This document shows, piece by piece, positions 63,756 to 64,000 of a stretch of DNA of 64,000 nucleotides. Numbering within the stretch: position 1 is the stretch's first letter; each line of letters starts with the position of its first letter. The translations under genes were made by a program, and so were the position numbers. A model generated the notes under the pieces. It did not search any database, was not told the DNA's origin, and worked only from the letters and a program-made list of their open reading frames with translations. The stretch covers positions 1,321,001 to 1,385,000 of the forward strand of contig NZ_CP027805.1 in assembly GCF_003072625.1 (NCBI RefSeq), read 5' to 3'. This stretch comes from Limosilactobacillus reuteri (GTDB lineage: Bacteria > Bacillota > Bacilli > Lactobacillales > Lactobacillaceae).

Positions 63756-63831
63756 GGCGGTATGTGGGATTCGAACCCACGCGTGCCGGACCCACAAACC
63801 GGTGTGTTAACCAAACTTCACCAATACCGCC
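63756..63831 (-). tRNA. tRNA-His(GTG)
   Basis: The loop TTGTGGG in the stem CCGGT/TCCGG gives GTG. The acceptor is GCGGTAT/ATACCGC with the extra 5' G opposite C73 that identifies tRNA-His. Confidence 0.95.
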
Positions 63832-63847
63832 AAAATATTCAGTTAAG

Positions 63848-63918
63848 CAGGGATAGTAGGAATCGAACCCACAATGACGGTTTTGGAGACCGTAGTTATA
63901 CCATTTAACTATATCCCT
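63848..63918 (-). tRNA. tRNA-Trp(CCA)
   Basis: The acceptor is AGGGATA/TATCCCT with discriminator G. The loop CTCCAAA in ACGGT/ACCGT gives anticodon CCA. Confidence 0.95.
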
Positions 63919-63924
63919 ATAAAA

Positions 63925-64000
63925 TGGGGGAGAGTGGATTCGAACCACCGAACCCGAAGGAACGGTTTTACAGACCGTCGCGTTTAGCCAGACTTCGCTA
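63925..64000 (-). tRNA. tRNA-Tyr(GTA), 5' end beyond window
   Basis: The loop CTGTAAA in ACGGT/ACCGT gives GTA. A long variable arm and the 3' acceptor strand CTCCCCCA are present. The 5' acceptor strand is cut by the window edge. Confidence 0.92.

Overview
The window looks like a chromosomal segment of a low-GC, heterofermentative lactic acid bacterium of the Lactobacillaceae. Gene content and sequence style fit the Limosilactobacillus reuteri group best; this is inference from recognised proteins, and no 16S gene is present. Most of it is ordinary core genome: tRNA synthetases with T-box leaders, metK with an S_MK (SAM-III) box, anaerobic ribonucleotide reductase, a folate operon, ribose utilisation, peptidases, stress proteins and transporters. 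Two zones are strongly accessory: scattered insertion sequences from 2.8 to 46 kb, and a dense pile of mobile DNA from 53.4 to 63.5 kb.

Layout. 1-0.45 kb: 5' part of a class A penicillin-binding protein. 0.57-0.66 kb: a strong three-helix RNA or inverted-repeat structure of unknown identity. 0.85-2.8 kb: argS with T-box. 2.86-3.84 kb: first IS30-family copy. 3.9-5.7 kb: ThiD/PdxK-type kinase, an LDH-family dehydrogenase carrying the malate-dehydrogenase residue at its specificity position, and tRNA-Gly. 5.8-11 kb: a DUF2187 protein, a membrane protein, and the folate operon folB-folK-folE-folC-rdgB-like-folP on the minus strand. 11-16 kb: ASCH pseudogene, tRNA-Leu, CPBP protease, rbsR-rbsK, and an unknown protein. 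16.05-17.03 kb: second IS30 copy. 17.2-24 kb: deoxynucleoside kinase, glucosaminidase, UspA, PepV, NAD(P)H-hydrate dehydratase, flippase and orphan HicB. 24-28.7 kb: leuS with T-box, metK with S_MK box, and a Tag glycosylase lacking its zinc site. 28.7-35.8 kb: MDR pump, PerR, amino-acid permease, VanZ, HdeD-like protein, and an SOS-controlled Y-family polymerase with YolD. 35.77-37.68 kb: group II intron inserted just after the hsp20 terminator. 38-42 kb: aldo/keto reductase, frameshifted preA, preT and an exonuclease III relic. 42-47 kb: two LysM/Apf-like secreted proteins flanking a PEPCK-superfamily gene and a third IS30 copy. 47-51 kb: SufD-like gene, nrdG and nrdD. 51.3-53.3 kb: a second MDR pump and a GNAT acetyltransferase.

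The most striking structure is at 54.8-61.9 kb. A tyrosine-integrase gene is split by an IS66-family element with 8-bp target duplication and 22-bp inverted repeats. The IS66 transposase is split by an IS21-family element with 5-bp duplication. The IS21 istA is split by an IS3-family element with 3-bp duplication. Every junction can be closed in silico to restore the interrupted reading frame, so the order of events is readable. The integrase belongs to a decayed lysogeny module (Cro-like and ImmA-like pseudogenes) lying next to an ISL3-family element and a tRNA cluster (Leu, Cys, His, Trp, Tyr).

Regulation readable from sequence: two T-boxes with plausible specifier codons, an S_MK box, a LexA box on the polymerase operon, a PerR-type box before perR, candidate NrdR boxes before nrdD, and matching WalR-like direct repeats before both LysM genes. 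I did not find CRISPR arrays, a complete toxin-antitoxin pair or a recognisable anti-phage system.
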